Source of the DNA: Lumbricus terrestris
Lineage: Eukaryota > Annelida > Clitellata > Crassiclitellata > Lumbricidae
Length of the DNA stretch: 64,000 nt
Assembly (NCBI GenBank): GCA_949752735.1
Contig: OX457047.1
Span: forward strand, 14,824,674 to 14,888,673
Reading direction: 5' to 3'
The notes under the pieces were generated by a model, which worked only from the letters and a program-made list of their open reading frames with translations, had not been told where the DNA came from and made no database searches. The stretch's first letter is position 1; each line of letters starts with the position of its first letter. The translations under genes were made by a program, and so were the position numbers. Positions 25,060 through 37,613 of the stretch are shown here, in pieces.

Positions 25060-28000
25060 ATGAGTGCACAAAGCACCCCTGCAATATCTGATGAGAGGTA
25101 AGTGCAGCTTAATGATGAAGTGTGATACTGCTGAAAATGGTTTGTCATGAAACAAGATGACCATGTTAGTGGGATTTATTGTCCTTTGTGGTCTCGCCTT
25201 TGAATGCATGCTGATACTTTCTTTCAGTGGATTGATTGATTGATTTTTTTGGTATTCAATAAACTGATTGATTGAAGCTGTGATTGATTGAGACGAATGA
25301 TTGGTTGAGACTAGAGCTGTGCCAAATCGTATCTTTTACTATTTTTACGAATACATATATGAATAGCAGGCGATGACTAGAGAAGGATTGATGTAAAAAT
25401 TGTACACATTTAGGTAAATAGGTCTACTTGCATTTAAAAAGAGAGAAGAGGCGCTATATAAATTCTCGGAATGAATGAATGAAAAAAAGTAGGCACTTTT
25501 TGTACAGTACTTACTGGATAGCGTTGAAATTGCTATTAGGCCCACATCTTTTACAAATTTCTCAAGGGTCCAGGCGACCCCAGCAAATCGTCAGGTGACC
25601 CCCGCGGGGGTCGCGACCCACAGGTTGAGAACCGCTGGTCTAATGCGTTTGTGAGCTTTTCAAATGGTCACTGCGGCATGAAATTAATATGCGTACCTTT
25701 TACATGATGAAAATGGTCGTGGTCGGTTTTTGTCACTTGATGTATATATGTATGACATTGTATGTATGTGCACTTGTTATAGCTCCCCTTCAAGATTTCT
25801 ACTAAGAAACACTCCCAACTGCAGCACGGACACTGAATTGTCCAGAGTTTCACGCCAAAGCGCATTCAGCAATTGAGAGTGAAGGATTTGCTCGAGGTCC
25901 TTTTGGGGCAGATTAAGGTGGATTCGAACCGGCAACCCTCCAGCTGCATGGCAGCGAACATACCCACTGCACCACCACGTCCCACATTCAATGTATAAAA
26001 TTTCCACACAGGACTTCACTAAATGTGAAATTGCAGAGCCAACAATATGCTGTAAATGTTCAATTTGAGATCGAAGAAGTTTAAGATTGATTTATCAGTT
26101 TGCATGAAACTAGAAGAGCTATGAAAAGAGTTTGAATCAAAAAGTGAATTACACAGTGAAATGTTAATTTTTATATTGCTTATTTATTAGATATAATTAT
26201 GGGGAAGAAAATTGTAACTTTTTGCTACTCGTATTGGTCACAGAAATTATTTGACCAAAATTAATGTGCATATAAACTATTCAGGAAGCTATCCAGTCCA
26301 AGTTGAATATCAATATTTAGTGCAGTTCTACTTGAAACAAGTTCTTTTAGTTTGAGAACAAGGATACAGCTCGGTGGAATGCTACCTTGGAATGTTACAT
26401 GTATTTTTGCTTCTGTAGTGTTTTTTAGCTCTTATATGTATGGCTACTCTATATCCAATGATGACACTATGCAAGTTTGTTAATAAAATGTAGTGACTGT
26501 TACTCACGGATATTGTTGCGCTTGATGCATCTATGGTTTTTTTGTGCCACACATTTAAAACTATACACCTAGAACTGGTATGGGCTGCTGTAAATTGTTT
26601 TATGTTTGATTTTGTGTGAAGAAAGCTCATTGAAGCACTTAAAAGAAATGTGTATGTTTTGTAGGCGTGCTGAAATAGAAAAAGAGGCACGTAAGCGAGT
26701 TGCATTGGAAAAACGAGCATTTGAATATGTAAAGCATCTATGTCTGGCAGATTCTGTGACCGATGAAGAACTTAGGAATATCGTAAGTGGTTTGGTCTGT
26801 TGCATTTCTGTAGAGTATCGGTTGCATTTCTTTGCAGTATCTGAGGTTGTTTCTAGCACAGTTCTACTGAGTCATATAATAATGAATATGACTCTGAATT
26901 GTAAGAAATGTAACTGCGAATAACTAAATGGCTAAGTTCATTTGATACTTTGATTAAACTGTATGTGACACAGGGGCTCAACACCCATCTCATGTATGCT
27001 TCTGACCTTTTATTCAGTCATGTACTACAACTGCTCTGCTGTAGAATACTGTTCACAGTTCATGAAAACCTCTTTTCTAACAAAAGTTATACTCATTTCA
27101 TTTTTTCATTAGTGTTGAATGAGAAAAATCGAGTAAAAGTTTTCAGAATATTTGTGTCATCAAAGCCCTCAGTGACCATTAAATCACTGAGGACTGCAAT
27201 TTGCTGGGCAATAAAGGGATATATTCTGTTTTTTAGAATTAAAGCAACTGTGTTGTTTTAATGACAGGGTCCGCACATCACTAAAGCTGACTATGGAGAC
27301 GTAACGGAAGAAAGGTCAATCGCGAAATTATGTGGCTATCCACTCTGCTCAAATGAATTGAAAGATGTAAGTTGACTAAGTGCTCATATGTGTATTAGAG
27401 AGATGTTTCATTTAGTTTATTAATTTGTTTTATAGCAACCATCATATTCTTTAATGAAGAACTTATGAATAGATCGTGAGGATGGACTCCTTTCTACTCT
27501 TTGTCAGATTCCTATTGGCTTCTCTGCCTCATCTTTCGCTGCACTTAAGACTGCTCTCTTCAACCGGGTTTGGATTGGGAGTGCTCCTGATTAGACAATC
27601 TTGAAGGGGTGCTGTATCAAATAGAAATAAATCAATAAAATTATGTCCTTTGTTGATGTTCAATTTGATATTGTCAAGAAGTCCCACCAATAAATTTCAA
27701 ATACCAATTCTGCTTTAAAATCATAGTGCAGTTCATTACTTACGTTGATGTGATGTAAGCATAAGCCACGAGGTTATTGGTCAGCATATTTGAAGCCAGT
27801 GAATCAAGTTTCTTGTGAAAGAAGTCGCTTAGACTAACCATGATTGGCAGCCATAAACAGAATCCAGTCAAGCAGTGTTAATGCCTTAATTTTCATGACT
27901 TTCTCATATAAGCTCAGTCTTCTTCCTTGTTGCCTCTTTTTTCACTGATGGTATACGATCAGTGTATATTTAAGACTTAGTTTCCTGGAGGTATTAATTT

Positions 28001-31000
28001 TAGTGGAGCAGTAGATTTTCAAACATCTTTGTGCCCAGGATGTGATTGAATTTGACATATGCTATGATTAATAATTATATTTTGGATAATTGCACTCAAT
28101 CGAAGCTGGGAAACGAGCAGAGATCACTTGCTGATGATAGAATCTATTCAAATGTGACGTCTATGCAAATACTTTTGATACTCTTTGCTCGACTAGTACA
28201 CAACAGTGTACACAGTAGTATGTTTTGAAACTGATTGGGGCAGAGACGTTTTGGTATTTTTCGTATGTTTGCACATTTAAGAAACTTTATGTAACTCTTG
28301 CAAAATTACTACATAGGAAGATGTAAATGCCAAAATTCATTTACAGATTGTTCCATATGTGTAGTGGCGCTTTACAATACTACAGGTCTTCATATGACAG
28401 CATCAGAATGTATGAATGCAGAGAGGCTATGCATCCAGTGTATTTCTGGCTGCAGCGATTCTGTAATGTTCTCTTAAGTCATGTACCACCTTTCATAAGG
28501 CATGGTGTAGTCCTATGTAGCCTTGAAGTTCACCCCTTACCCATAGCAATGCCAGTAGAGCTGGTGCCAGAATACCCACTATCTACTGGATCGTGGTCAT
28601 CAAGCACAACTTACCTCGTAAAACTAAGTTCGTTGTTGTTTCAATGTGTGTGCTTTTATGTGCTTGTGTACTTTTTAGAAGCTCCCTGTGTTCTTTAGGT
28701 AATATTTAGGGAGTCCTGTTTTCATATATTTTAATTAAATAGCTGATTAAATTTGTTTTTAGGTTTTGAAACAAAAGTATAAGATCTCGGTTAAGAACTC
28801 AACTGTATATGACATTACAGAAAGAAAGGTAAGATTCTGCTATGTGCACTTGGGGTAATGGTTCTTTGGTGTTCACTTTGTTATCTAAACTTTTTAACAT
28901 TTAAATTATTGCATTCAAGACATCTGCATTCTTATTTTGCTTGATGTGCCGTGATCTATAGCTTTGTTTAAATAATTCTGCTTGTTCTGTGAAGTGCTAA
29001 TGAATGCAGTAATGCTCCTGCGGTAAAAAAGATCAAGTTAGGCATCATCCCTGGTGCCATTCAAAGCTTACCTTTCAGCAGTGCCAAGGATGTTTTATAG
29101 TCTTGTATTTCCATCTTACCTCAAAAGTTACGTATTGCTGGAGCTCTTTTGACTTTAGTGTACCTCACCATTTTTTTTAGCTCAAATCCAAAGCCTAAGT
29201 GTAGTTACAGAGGATATTTTTAGTGTTGTTAATGCATACTGACTTACGTTATACGTTGATGTGCTGAGATCCTGCTTTTTGTGTTCGGTAGAAGTTCTGT
29301 AGTAATCGGTGTTATGAGGCTTCGAGACATTTTCACCAGCAGATCTCAGAAATTCCAGTTTGGATGAGAGATACGGGATCACACGTTCAATTCACAGTTC
29401 TCCAAAGAGAAGAGTCGCAGTCAGTACCAATATATCTTAATTTAATTATCTGTTCAATTCCATTGCCACCTTGTAACACCCTTCATCATGGCACCAAATC
29501 TGATGTAACGTGGTCAGAAAAAATTAATGAAGAAAATAAGCATGGTATAGCAGTATTTATGTATTTATTTCTTGCATTTGCTATAGTGCCTCTTCAAGCT
29601 CCTTACTCAGAAGTGCTTCCGACTACAGCGCGGACACTGCATCGGAATTTCACACCGAAGTGCATGAGCAATTGCGAGTGAAGGACTTGCCGAAGGTCCC
29701 TATGTGGCGGTTTGAGGTGGATTCGAACCTGGAACCTTCCTGCTCCAAGGCACTGAACCCACCACAACACCACCGCACCCCACAAATTATATAAACCAAG
29801 TGTTTTCGTGTTGCTCCAGCAGGCGGCTTTATAAAAGAGTTTCTAGTTTACAGCAGTGATTGACAATTTTAAGCTGTTTGTGTTGTATAGATGCCCTTTC
29901 AATCTCTCCATCTGTGTTTTTTTGGGATCGACCTCCCACTCTGGCATTGCCATAGAAATGATTTCAACAAAAATTAAATAGATAAGATTGTTTTCTATAG
30001 CAATATGTAGGTACAGACATTCTGCATATGGCATTTAATACTCGCATAAAACACTTACTTCATTGCGTGTACCTTTGTGTAAAAAAGGGCAGTGGCAGGG
30101 CTTTTTTTAACATGCAGTTGTACAAAATGTGCAGTTCTAAATGTATTTTTGCAGTTGTGGAAGCACTTATGTACAGTGAAAACTATCAAAAAAGGTAATT
30201 GTCCTTCGATTGGAAGTAATTTACCATGGAGGATGGGAAGGGAAAGAAGAAGTTGTGCAGTTCTAAAATTCTCTTAAAAACGGCCCTGGGCAGTGGCGTA
30301 ATTTTTGGGTTACCTTGTTACCTTGTGCTGTCAACTCGTAGAGTTCTAGCGATCGACTTGACACACATTCTCCATTGACACACATTCTCCAATTTTTGGG
30401 TAGTTATCATATAAAAATATTTTAACAAAAAATATATTTTTCTATGTGTATGCCTAAATTCATGGTCTTCAGGAGTTAGAATGGTCATGTAATTTTAAAA
30501 TCTCTGTTACCGGAAACACACCTTTATTATGCTAAACTGTCCACTCCAGATCTTAAGTTCAAATCCTTTTCATACTAGGCAAGTGCTTTTACAGTTTTGT
30601 TTCACTACTAACCTCTCAAAGTTGTCTATTAAAATGTGCACTACTGATGGGCATGTCACACAGTAGTCTTGTTTGATTTTGTCAGTATTTGGTATCAGTG
30701 TAGTTGCTGAAAGTACTCAAGTACTTGTGTATCTCTATATTGATGATGTTTTTCTTGTTCAGGAACGTATTCCCGAGAGGCAGAAATGGTGAATCAGTGC
30801 TGGACAGTCCCTGGCATAAAGTGAAAGAAGAACTCGAATTGATCGATGAAGAAAATAAGATTGAACGTCAAGCAACAGGCGTCAGTTGGAAGCAAAATGA
30901 TTCATCAGTCGAAGAAAGCAGAGCAGCAAAAGACACAAGTAGTTCTCCAGGCAAGAAAACTGGAAAGACCATTCCATCTTCTGAAGACCAAACAGAGCCT

Positions 31001-34000
31001 GCAAGGAAAAGGATTGCCAGGCCAATCAGTGCACAGTCACTTCTGCCATTAAGTGAAAAGCTAAACGTTATTCGAGAGTGGAGAACTCGGCAAACCGTGG
31101 AGTTTTTCCAGTCGGATGATAGCAGATTGGTGTCCGATTATAAGGAGAAAGTAATGGAATTCTATGGTGGTAAAACAAAGGAGGAGGTATTCATTTGTCA
31201 CTATTTTTTGGTCTCTTACAATGTACATACTTATAATCTGCCTTAATGAAACAAAGTCTTACTGAAAGGATATTATAGTGATAACTTAATTACTAGTCTA
31301 AAGACTTGAAGTTTCAAGTTTGAATTTAAAAGTATTGCTTGAGTGGATCTTTGGATCGTTCCTGTCAAAAATTGGTTCTGGTAAAGAGTTCCATTCAGCT
31401 GGATCAGCTAATTCAAACATTCTGTTTAATATTATAGATTTTTCTCTTGTGAATGATATTTACTTTTACTCCAGACTGATTACTTGAACCAGATGCTTCC
31501 CAAATAGGGGGCACAGCATATGTGTCCTTATTTGGAGCGAAGCAGTAAATGTTCTGAATAATTCTCATTCTTGTAGAATAGCAGGCAAGTTCGTATGTAT
31601 ATAGATGGTAAGATAAGATGAGAACATTCCTGAAATGCAAATTTGGCTACAGAACACATAATGAATTTTCAGCAAATTATCGGGTTGAATCAGTGTATAT
31701 TCTGGCTTCTCCTATTTCACTTGTATATAACTATCTGTGTCTATGTAGCTGAATCAATGATCCCTACCTTTGTGGCCTTCTTTGTCTGTTAGACGCAATA
31801 ACTACCCTGTTTAAAATTGTGAATTTGTCCGATTTCTTGTGAAAGAAGTGTTGCTTAGGCTAACCATGATTGGCAGCCATAAACAGAATCCAGTCAAGCA
31901 GTGTTAGTGCATTAGACTATGTGTATATAGTGAATTTGTCAGATACAAAAAGTAGATGATTGGTTGATTGATTGCATTACCTGACAGTTGTTATTACGAT
32001 AAATTACGTTTATTTTCTCTTTAATGATATGTTTTGTCTTACTGATAGAATGTTGTGTGTGATGGAGGATGCAGTGGATTTGGTGTGACGTGTGTTTGTA
32101 GACTGGTGAGAGGGAGATTCGTTTGGCTCCAGTGGATCACGTTTCACAGCAAACGCAGAGAAAACGGATTGTGCTTCAAAATCTCAGTCAATGGTAATTA
32201 AAGATTGTTTCTCTCATCATTGATATTCCTGTTTTTTAAAAAGTTTTACACCCACAGGTGCGGAACTGTAAAGATGATTAAAATATTTTAAAACAAATTT
32301 ATACCAGTGCTGGGGTATATCCTGCTATCAGTTAACCCTGCCAAAGACAGTGAATTGTCTTCAGAGCATTGCACACATGTGTGGGCGTGGTGTTGTAGTG
32401 GTGAGTTTGGCGTCTTGGAGCCGGAGGGTTCCAGGTTTCGAATCCATCTCAAGCCACAACGTAGGAACCTTGAGCTAGTTCTTCACTTACAATTGCTTTT
32501 GCACTTCGGCATGAAACTCCGATACAGTGTCCGCGCTGTAATCGGGAGCGCTTCTGAGTAGAAGGCTTGAAGTGGTGCTATAGTAAATGCTAGAAAAATT
32601 TTACAATTGTGTAGTAGGTAAGCCATGAAATTTCACACCTGTGTAGTAGGTAAGTCGATAAGTTGATTATCATCGTAATGGTGTATAATGGACTAATGGC
32701 GTTCTCACACCAGTCAACTGGACAGTCTTCAAGTAGTGTTATAATTTGTGTTTATTGTATTAAACGAGTCTGTTTAAAGTCATTTTAATACATCATTGTT
32801 ATGTCGTAATCAGTCATCAAAAGCATTATTTGTATTCTGTGAGGTGTTACAGAAAAGTTGCCTTTTTCTCGGGGTTGAATGCACTGGGAGCACTTCTGAA
32901 AGACTCTTGCTGCGAGAAGCACTTTATAAATGGTCAAATACAATACAATACAGCAAAATTTGATCCATGCTTCCTTGTTTACGATATTCTTAATTGTTTT
33001 GCAAGTAAAAAATGCAGGTTCACCATTGATGCTTAGTGTTCTAGAACACTGTGCTCTAGAACGTGTGTTTCATTCTCATCCATGTAGATTGGTAGGTTAG
33101 TAAAGATGGCTCAAACACAAACGATAGACACAGTTGGTTGAAAAGGCAATTGGCACATATTCAATGCATTGCTGATGATAATTATGTTTCTCTTAATCTA
33201 TTAATTTATTTCTGAAAGTTTGTTATAATATTCTGCTTAATTATGTTCTAGTTGGGAGCAGCTTGCAACATTGTTGAACTTAGATTTGAAAGAATACTTC
33301 GATGACATGAAACGTCTTATTCATACCTTCGAGTAAGTTGCCAAAGAGGGATTACAGATCTAATAGACTTGATTTCACACTTCTAATCTAAATCTTAATG
33401 AAATTTATTAAATTTTTATAATATTTCAATAGAAATTATAGAATATAGTTTTGTGTATAACAGTGGTAACATTTTCTTTTGATGATCATTCAAAACTGAG
33501 ACTGAGTTAGATTTCGTCGATTGTAAATTTAACCTTGGTGCCTGAATCATTAATTGAGAGGAAACTTTTCTGGTTTTATCTATTGTGAAACATCTTGTTA
33601 ATTTAGGCTTTCATTTTCTGAAATCTCATGGCTAATCATACTACACTGGTTAACAGGCTAAATTCCAATGGCATGTTGTGTTTAGAAGTTAAATGCTGTT
33701 TATTCTTTCGTTTTTTTATATTTATTTAGGTTTTCTAACAAAAACATTTTGTTTAAACCACCAGAGTGGTTGGTTGTTGGATACATTCTTCTTCGAATGT
33801 AAGTGATGGTTTTGTCTGATTCCATTGATTGTACATATTCATTGTATCATGACCACTTTTGCCATAAAGATTATGTCTGATGATTTAGTTAACCAGTGAT
33901 CAGTAATGTGGTGATTATTAGGCCATTGCCATATCGGAAGTTGTCGCTAGATTACGGATGCGGATAATGCATATCCAGCACCCTCTTATCTGTGTGAGCT

Positions 34001-34716
34001 TTGCCTCCCTCTTTCCACTTGCATAGGCTGCCCCGCACTGCGCTCTGCTGTCCATGGTGACTTAATGGTTCCTTTCACTCACTCTGCAACAATGCAGAGG
34101 CGTTCTTTGATGATTTTAGTTAACCAGTGGTTAACTCTGTGGTTGGTCCAACAACCTGGAATGGACTTTCCTTGACTATACGACACCTCCCAAGCTGTTC
34201 TCAATTTCACAAACTGTTGAAGACTTTTTTGCGTGATCTCGGCCGGGAGCGCCTCTGAGTAGGTACCTTGAAGGGGTGCTATATAAGTATTGATTGATTG
34301 ATTGATTGATTGATTGAGCATGGCCTTTTCAGTGTGTGCAAGTACAAAATAGGTGTGCTATTGTTAGTTCTTGTATTTATGTAGATTGTAGAACCAGTCA
34401 TGTAGAACCACTACCGGTATATGAATTGCTGTATCAAAAGATCTGATGAAACAGAGCATTGTTTATTCATTGTATGTTCTATGATGTTCTCTGCACTGTG
34501 ACTTTCTCAATGGAGACTGGTATCCTACTGCAGATTGCATTACAAGTTTACTGACTGCGCTGTGTTTTATGCTTTTGTTGCAGACTCGATGTAAAGCAGA
34601 AATTTTTAAACAACGTTCGCCTAAACCTGCAACGACATTTTATCACAGAGGAAGAAATCTCTGCGATAGTTGAATATATGACATCTGTCTCCGATGAAAT
34701 GGAAATGGTTGACTAA
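25060..34716 (+). CDS. RPAP2: RNA polymerase II-associated protein 2 (CTD Ser5 phosphatase, Rtr1 family), complete
   Basis: RPAP2/Rtr1 proteins remove phosphate from Ser5 of the Pol II CTD and take part in Pol II assembly and import. Exons: 25060-25097, 26665-26782, 27268-27366, 28763-28828, 29292-29419, 30763-31186, 32102-32193, 33252-33332, 33730-33798, 34584-34716. They total 1248 nt, giving 415 residues with all phases matching. The Rtr1 zinc ligands are visible as C74/C79 in the CGYPLC motif and C110/C114 in FCSNRC, next to [14 protein letters not shown] and VYDITERK. The C-terminal conserved part includes [10 protein letters not shown] and [14 protein letters not shown]. It is shorter than human RPAP2 (about 610 aa), mainly in the central disordered part. 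The start ATG at 25060 is preceded by an in-frame stop at 25042 and its exon ends in a strong GTAAGT donor. The donor at 29419 (CA/GTCAGT) is weaker but is fixed by phase. Confidence 0.94.
25568..25640. mobile_element. hAT end remnant
   Basis: GCGACCCACAGGTTGAGAAC CGCTG resembles the right terminus of hAT elements (GGTTGAGAACCGCTG) and is preceded by the GC-rich palindrome GACCCCCGCGGGGGTC. No left end was seen nearby. It lies in the first RPAP2 intron. Confidence 0.55.
25754..25985 (-). mobile_element. SINE copy
   Basis: Reverse-strand copy of the 7255-7472 family: GTATGTATGT tail, AGCTCCCCTTCAAG, body GAGAGTGAAGGATTTG and head GATTCGAACC to CACCACCACGTCCCAC. It is in RPAP2 intron 1. Confidence 0.88.
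27268..29419 (+). CDS. RPAP2: RPAP2 Rtr1 zinc-binding core (three exons)
   Basis: Exons 27268-27366, 28763-28828 and 29292-29419 encode residues 53-150. They hold the C-x4-C pair (C74, C79) and the C-x3-C pair (C110, C114), which form the single zinc site of the Rtr1 fold; some fungal members have His at the last ligand. All four ligands are present, so the fold should be intact. The segment after the second pair ([10 protein letters not shown]) matches the conserved PVWxR motif of the family. Confidence 0.9.
27480..27640 (+). mobile_element. LINE 3' end remnant
   Basis: The text CTGCTCTCTTCAACCGGG and GGGAGTGCTCCTGATTAG, then CTTGAAGGGGTGCTGTA and AATAAATCAATAAA, resembles the 3' ends of the LINE/SINE tails seen elsewhere in the window (for example 34090-34320). 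No intact frame. Confidence 0.45.
29575..29783 (-). mobile_element. SINE copy
   Basis: Reverse-strand copy: GCTATAGTGCCTCTTCAAGC, body ATTGCGAGTGAAGGACTTGC, B box GGATTCGAACC and head CACCACCGCACCCCAC. It lies in the RPAP2 intron after 29419. Confidence 0.9.
32378..32592 (+). mobile_element. SINE copy
   Basis: Head GTGGGCGTGGTGTTGTAGTG, B-box region GTTTCGAATCC with one inserted base, then the AGTTCTTCACTTACAATTGC body and GGCTTGAAGTGGTGCTATAG. It lies in the RPAP2 intron between 32193 and 33252. Confidence 0.88.
32870..32956 (+). mobile_element. LINE 3' tail
   Basis: GAATGCACTGGGAGCACTTC, then GAGAAGCACTTTATAAATGG and an AATACAATACAATAC tail. This matches the end at 53450-53525 and indicates one LINE family with an AATAC-type tail. 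Confidence 0.55.
34090..34318 (+). mobile_element. LINE 3' end with (ATTG)n tail
   Basis: A reverse-transcriptase-like C-terminus with several disruptions is followed by GGGAGCGCCTCTGAGTAG, CTTGAAGGGGTGCTATATAA and GATTGATTGATTG. The 3' part is shared with the SINE family (AGCGCCTCTGAGTAG), which suggests the SINE borrows this LINE's tail. Confidence 0.6.
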
Positions 34717-34890
34717 CGTTTAGTAGTAATCCGATGAAATGGAAATGGTTGACTAACGTTTAGTAGTAATCCGATGAAATGGAAATGGTTGACTAAAGTT
34801 TAGTAGTAATCCAATGAAATGGAAATGGTTGACTAAAGTTTAGTAGTAATCCGATGAAATGGAAATGGTTGACTAAAGTTTAGTAGTAAT
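34691..34890 (+). repeat. five-copy 40-bp tandem repeat spanning the RPAP2 stop codon
   Basis: Units start at 34691, 34731, 34771, 34811 and 34851, each exactly 40 bp, with only a few substitutions (ACG to AAG in units 3-5, CCG to CCA in unit 4). The first unit contains the last codons of RPAP2 (DEMEMVD) and its TAA, so the 3' UTR repeats the coding end four more times. Because 40 is not a multiple of 3, later copies would be out of frame even without the stop. Confidence 0.97.
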
Positions 34891-35242
34891 CCATGGGAAA
34901 AGAAATCATGAGACAAAAACAATAGCCTGCTAAAGTTGCCTGTAATTGTCTTGCTAAACTGAAATAGATAAATTGGGCTTTTGTAACGCTAAACGAGAAA
35001 TTGATGCTCTATGTTCAGTTTTAGAACTGACTAACTTGTTTGGGTTTTTGGATTTCTTCAGTAGGACACTTTATTCCATTTGTAAGAACGTTGGGTTACA
35101 TCACATGATGCATTTATGTCACATGATGCATTGAGTATGGTAGCGTTACACATGCTGACGTCGTGATGACATTTTATTGTAGCATGCTAATGATTTCATA
35201 CGTCTGCATTCAGTGCCACTTTGTGATGTGACCGGGCAAAGA

Positions 35243-35248
35243 GATTAA
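35243..35248 (+). terminator. candidate polyadenylation signal ATTAAA for RPAP2
   Basis: ATTAAA lies 527 nt after the RPAP2 stop. A canonical AATAAA occurs further on at 35763. Which is used cannot be told from sequence alone. Confidence 0.3.
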
Positions 35249-35836
35249 ACAAATGGCTGCTTAGTGGTTCCAGGGCTTTTTTAACGTGCAGTTGTACACA
35301 AAATGTGCAGTTCTAAATGGATTTGTGCAGTTGTAAAAGCACTTATGTCATACCCTGCGCACGCCCATGAATGCAGTATTGTAATATCTTGGACTTTGTT
35401 GGGTCTTGAAGCACAACAAGTTCTAAGGATAGGCTCTATGTGTCTATATATCATCTGTTTTACTTAAAAAGTTGCAATTTTCATTTTGGCGTACGTCACT
35501 TCTTTTCATTTAAGCCTGCATATATAGGCCTATTGAAGGTGCAAAGTTCATTTAAAATTAACTAATCTGTAGAAAAATGAAAATAATAGCAAAGAGCACT
35601 ACTATAGGCCTATATGCTGTACTAATGGTCGGTATAATTATACAGGGCCTAGAAGGAGAAAAAGAAGAAACACCCTCCTCCCATTTCTAGGCCTACAACT
35701 GATAACAAAGAGAACCGTTAGATAGGGTGTCGTCAGTCGGCCTTATCACGAGAACTGCCCCAATAAAATCAACAAATCAATGCAAACATTCATGCAAGCT
35801 CATCCTTGTTTACGGTTGTACAGGGCCATTTATATC

Positions 35837-35915
35837 ATATATATATATATATATATACATGTATAAAATGTAATGCACACAGTCTATATATATATAAATA
35901 TATATAATTATGTAT
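35837..35915. repeat. TA-rich microsatellites
   Basis: A run of (TA)n at 35837-35857 is followed by further TATATA stretches to about 35910. Confidence 0.8.
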
Positions 35916-36703
35916 GTAATCTCCTATTCGTATTCGATGCGTGACAGAGATAGGCCTAAATAGGCCTACACAGAAGAAGCGAGGATGCATGACGACGACG
36001 ACAGCACTTAGTAGAAGATCGAAATCGTCACTGCCTACGTAAACATACATCGCTGCTGTCTTATCATTGGTCGATAGACACGTCGTATAAGCTTACGCGA
36101 CTCAAGGCTCGGTCACGTAATTACATAAAGACATCAAAGGCTGATTGACAGGTAACCGTTTATACAAGTTGCTAAGCGCAAAACATGCCTCTCCTTATAT
36201 ATTATATATGATTATATACGTATACACAGACATATATATTACACGGTAGATATGGGTTTGTGTATTTTGTTTATATAGGCCTATCTATACGTACTCGTAT
36301 TATGTGTGTATTTGCTCACTCACATGCGCATGTGCAACTTATATATTAGGTGTGTAGGGCTGTAGGCCTATGCAGGCTATGTAGATCCCTACGTTCATGT
36401 GACTTCTGAGAGGGATGAACGCCTGAGCTTATAGAGAACTATTGGATGTTCGAGATTGATGTGAGTATATTCAACAAATTATCATCAGTCTATGAAAACA
36501 GCATATATATGAGAATAAATTAAGCTGCATTGTTCCACACATCTAGCCTGATCTAGGCCTACATGTAGGCTATATATATATATTGTCATCAAGGTCATAA
36601 TTGTAGGCTGCATGTTGAAAGAGTGAAAGTGATCCGTTTCGCTGTCTGTTATTTTGTGATCGGCACGCCAGAATAAGTCATAACCCTTGAAACGTTTCAA
36701 CGT

Positions 36704-36819
36704 TGAATAATATTGTGATGAATGAGATAAAAAAAATTAATAAACTCGATCACGAGAAAAGTGTGTACTGCAGATGAGCTCGTTACATGATTAGATTGAC
36801 TTTTTTACATTTGCAGGTT
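36704..36819 (+). repeat. 116-bp direct duplication, copy 1
   Basis: Matches 37498-37613 at 115 of 116 positions, starting TGAATAATATTGTGATGAAT. The single difference is C versus T in TTTGCAGGTT / TTTGTAGGTT, where both look like splice acceptors. Confidence 0.96.
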
Positions 36820-37497
36820 GATCATGGCACAATGCTTGCTTAAATTAAAACCGTTCCTATGAACAATTAGCACAATATTATATCTGTAATTACAAATTAG
36901 TATAGCGCCACATCAAGAGGTTATGACGCTTAATTGGTATTAAATGTAGCCTACTAAGCCCAAAATTGATCCTAATTAGGGAAATGTCCGGGGTAAATGT
37001 CCTACGCAAAACCGGGGGGCTTTTTCCGGGAGGGGGCTAATGTCCGGGAGGCTTTTGTCCGGAGGCTAATGTCCTACACCCGTAGGACACAGTCTGAAAG
37101 CAGACTCACTGCATGCTAACAACGAAGGGTAGCGGTCAAGAGGACGTCCACGATAGATGATGCCTGGTTGAATTTGAATGATCGAAAATGGATAATTATG
37201 GAAAGCTGGAAGAAGGGTCCAGCATCGAGATAGACATATTAGACATATTTTTATTGATCCCATCAATTCAATTGTACTTGTATGTTTAACAAAGTATAGA
37301 CATAATTCGCAATAAGAAAATACTCAAAGTGAATAGGTATTATAAGAGTGAGGGAGCAAATAGGCACACCAAAAGGGACAAGTCCCGCTAAGCAGGGGCC
37401 TAATTAACAAAGTGAAGTGAGAAAGTGAAAGATGAATGGCGACGTCGGACATTTCAAACTGCCTATAGCCTAAGAGGCAGAAAACTAGAGAAGAAGA

Positions 37498-37613
37498 TGA
37501 ATAATATTGTGATGAATGAGATAAAAAAAATTAATAAACTCGATCACGAGAAAAGTGTGTACTGCAGATGAGCTCGTTACATGATTAGATTGACTTTTTT
37601 ACATTTGTAGGTT
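37498..37613 (+). repeat. 116-bp direct duplication, copy 2
   Basis: Second copy, 794 bp downstream of the first. It ends ...TTTTTTACATTTGTAG followed by GTTTCAGAAATT. Confidence 0.96.

Noticed and set aside
28327..28698. 123-codon plus-strand frame inside RPAP2
   Set aside because: It lies within an RPAP2 intron, lacks splice sites in phase and shows no family motif.
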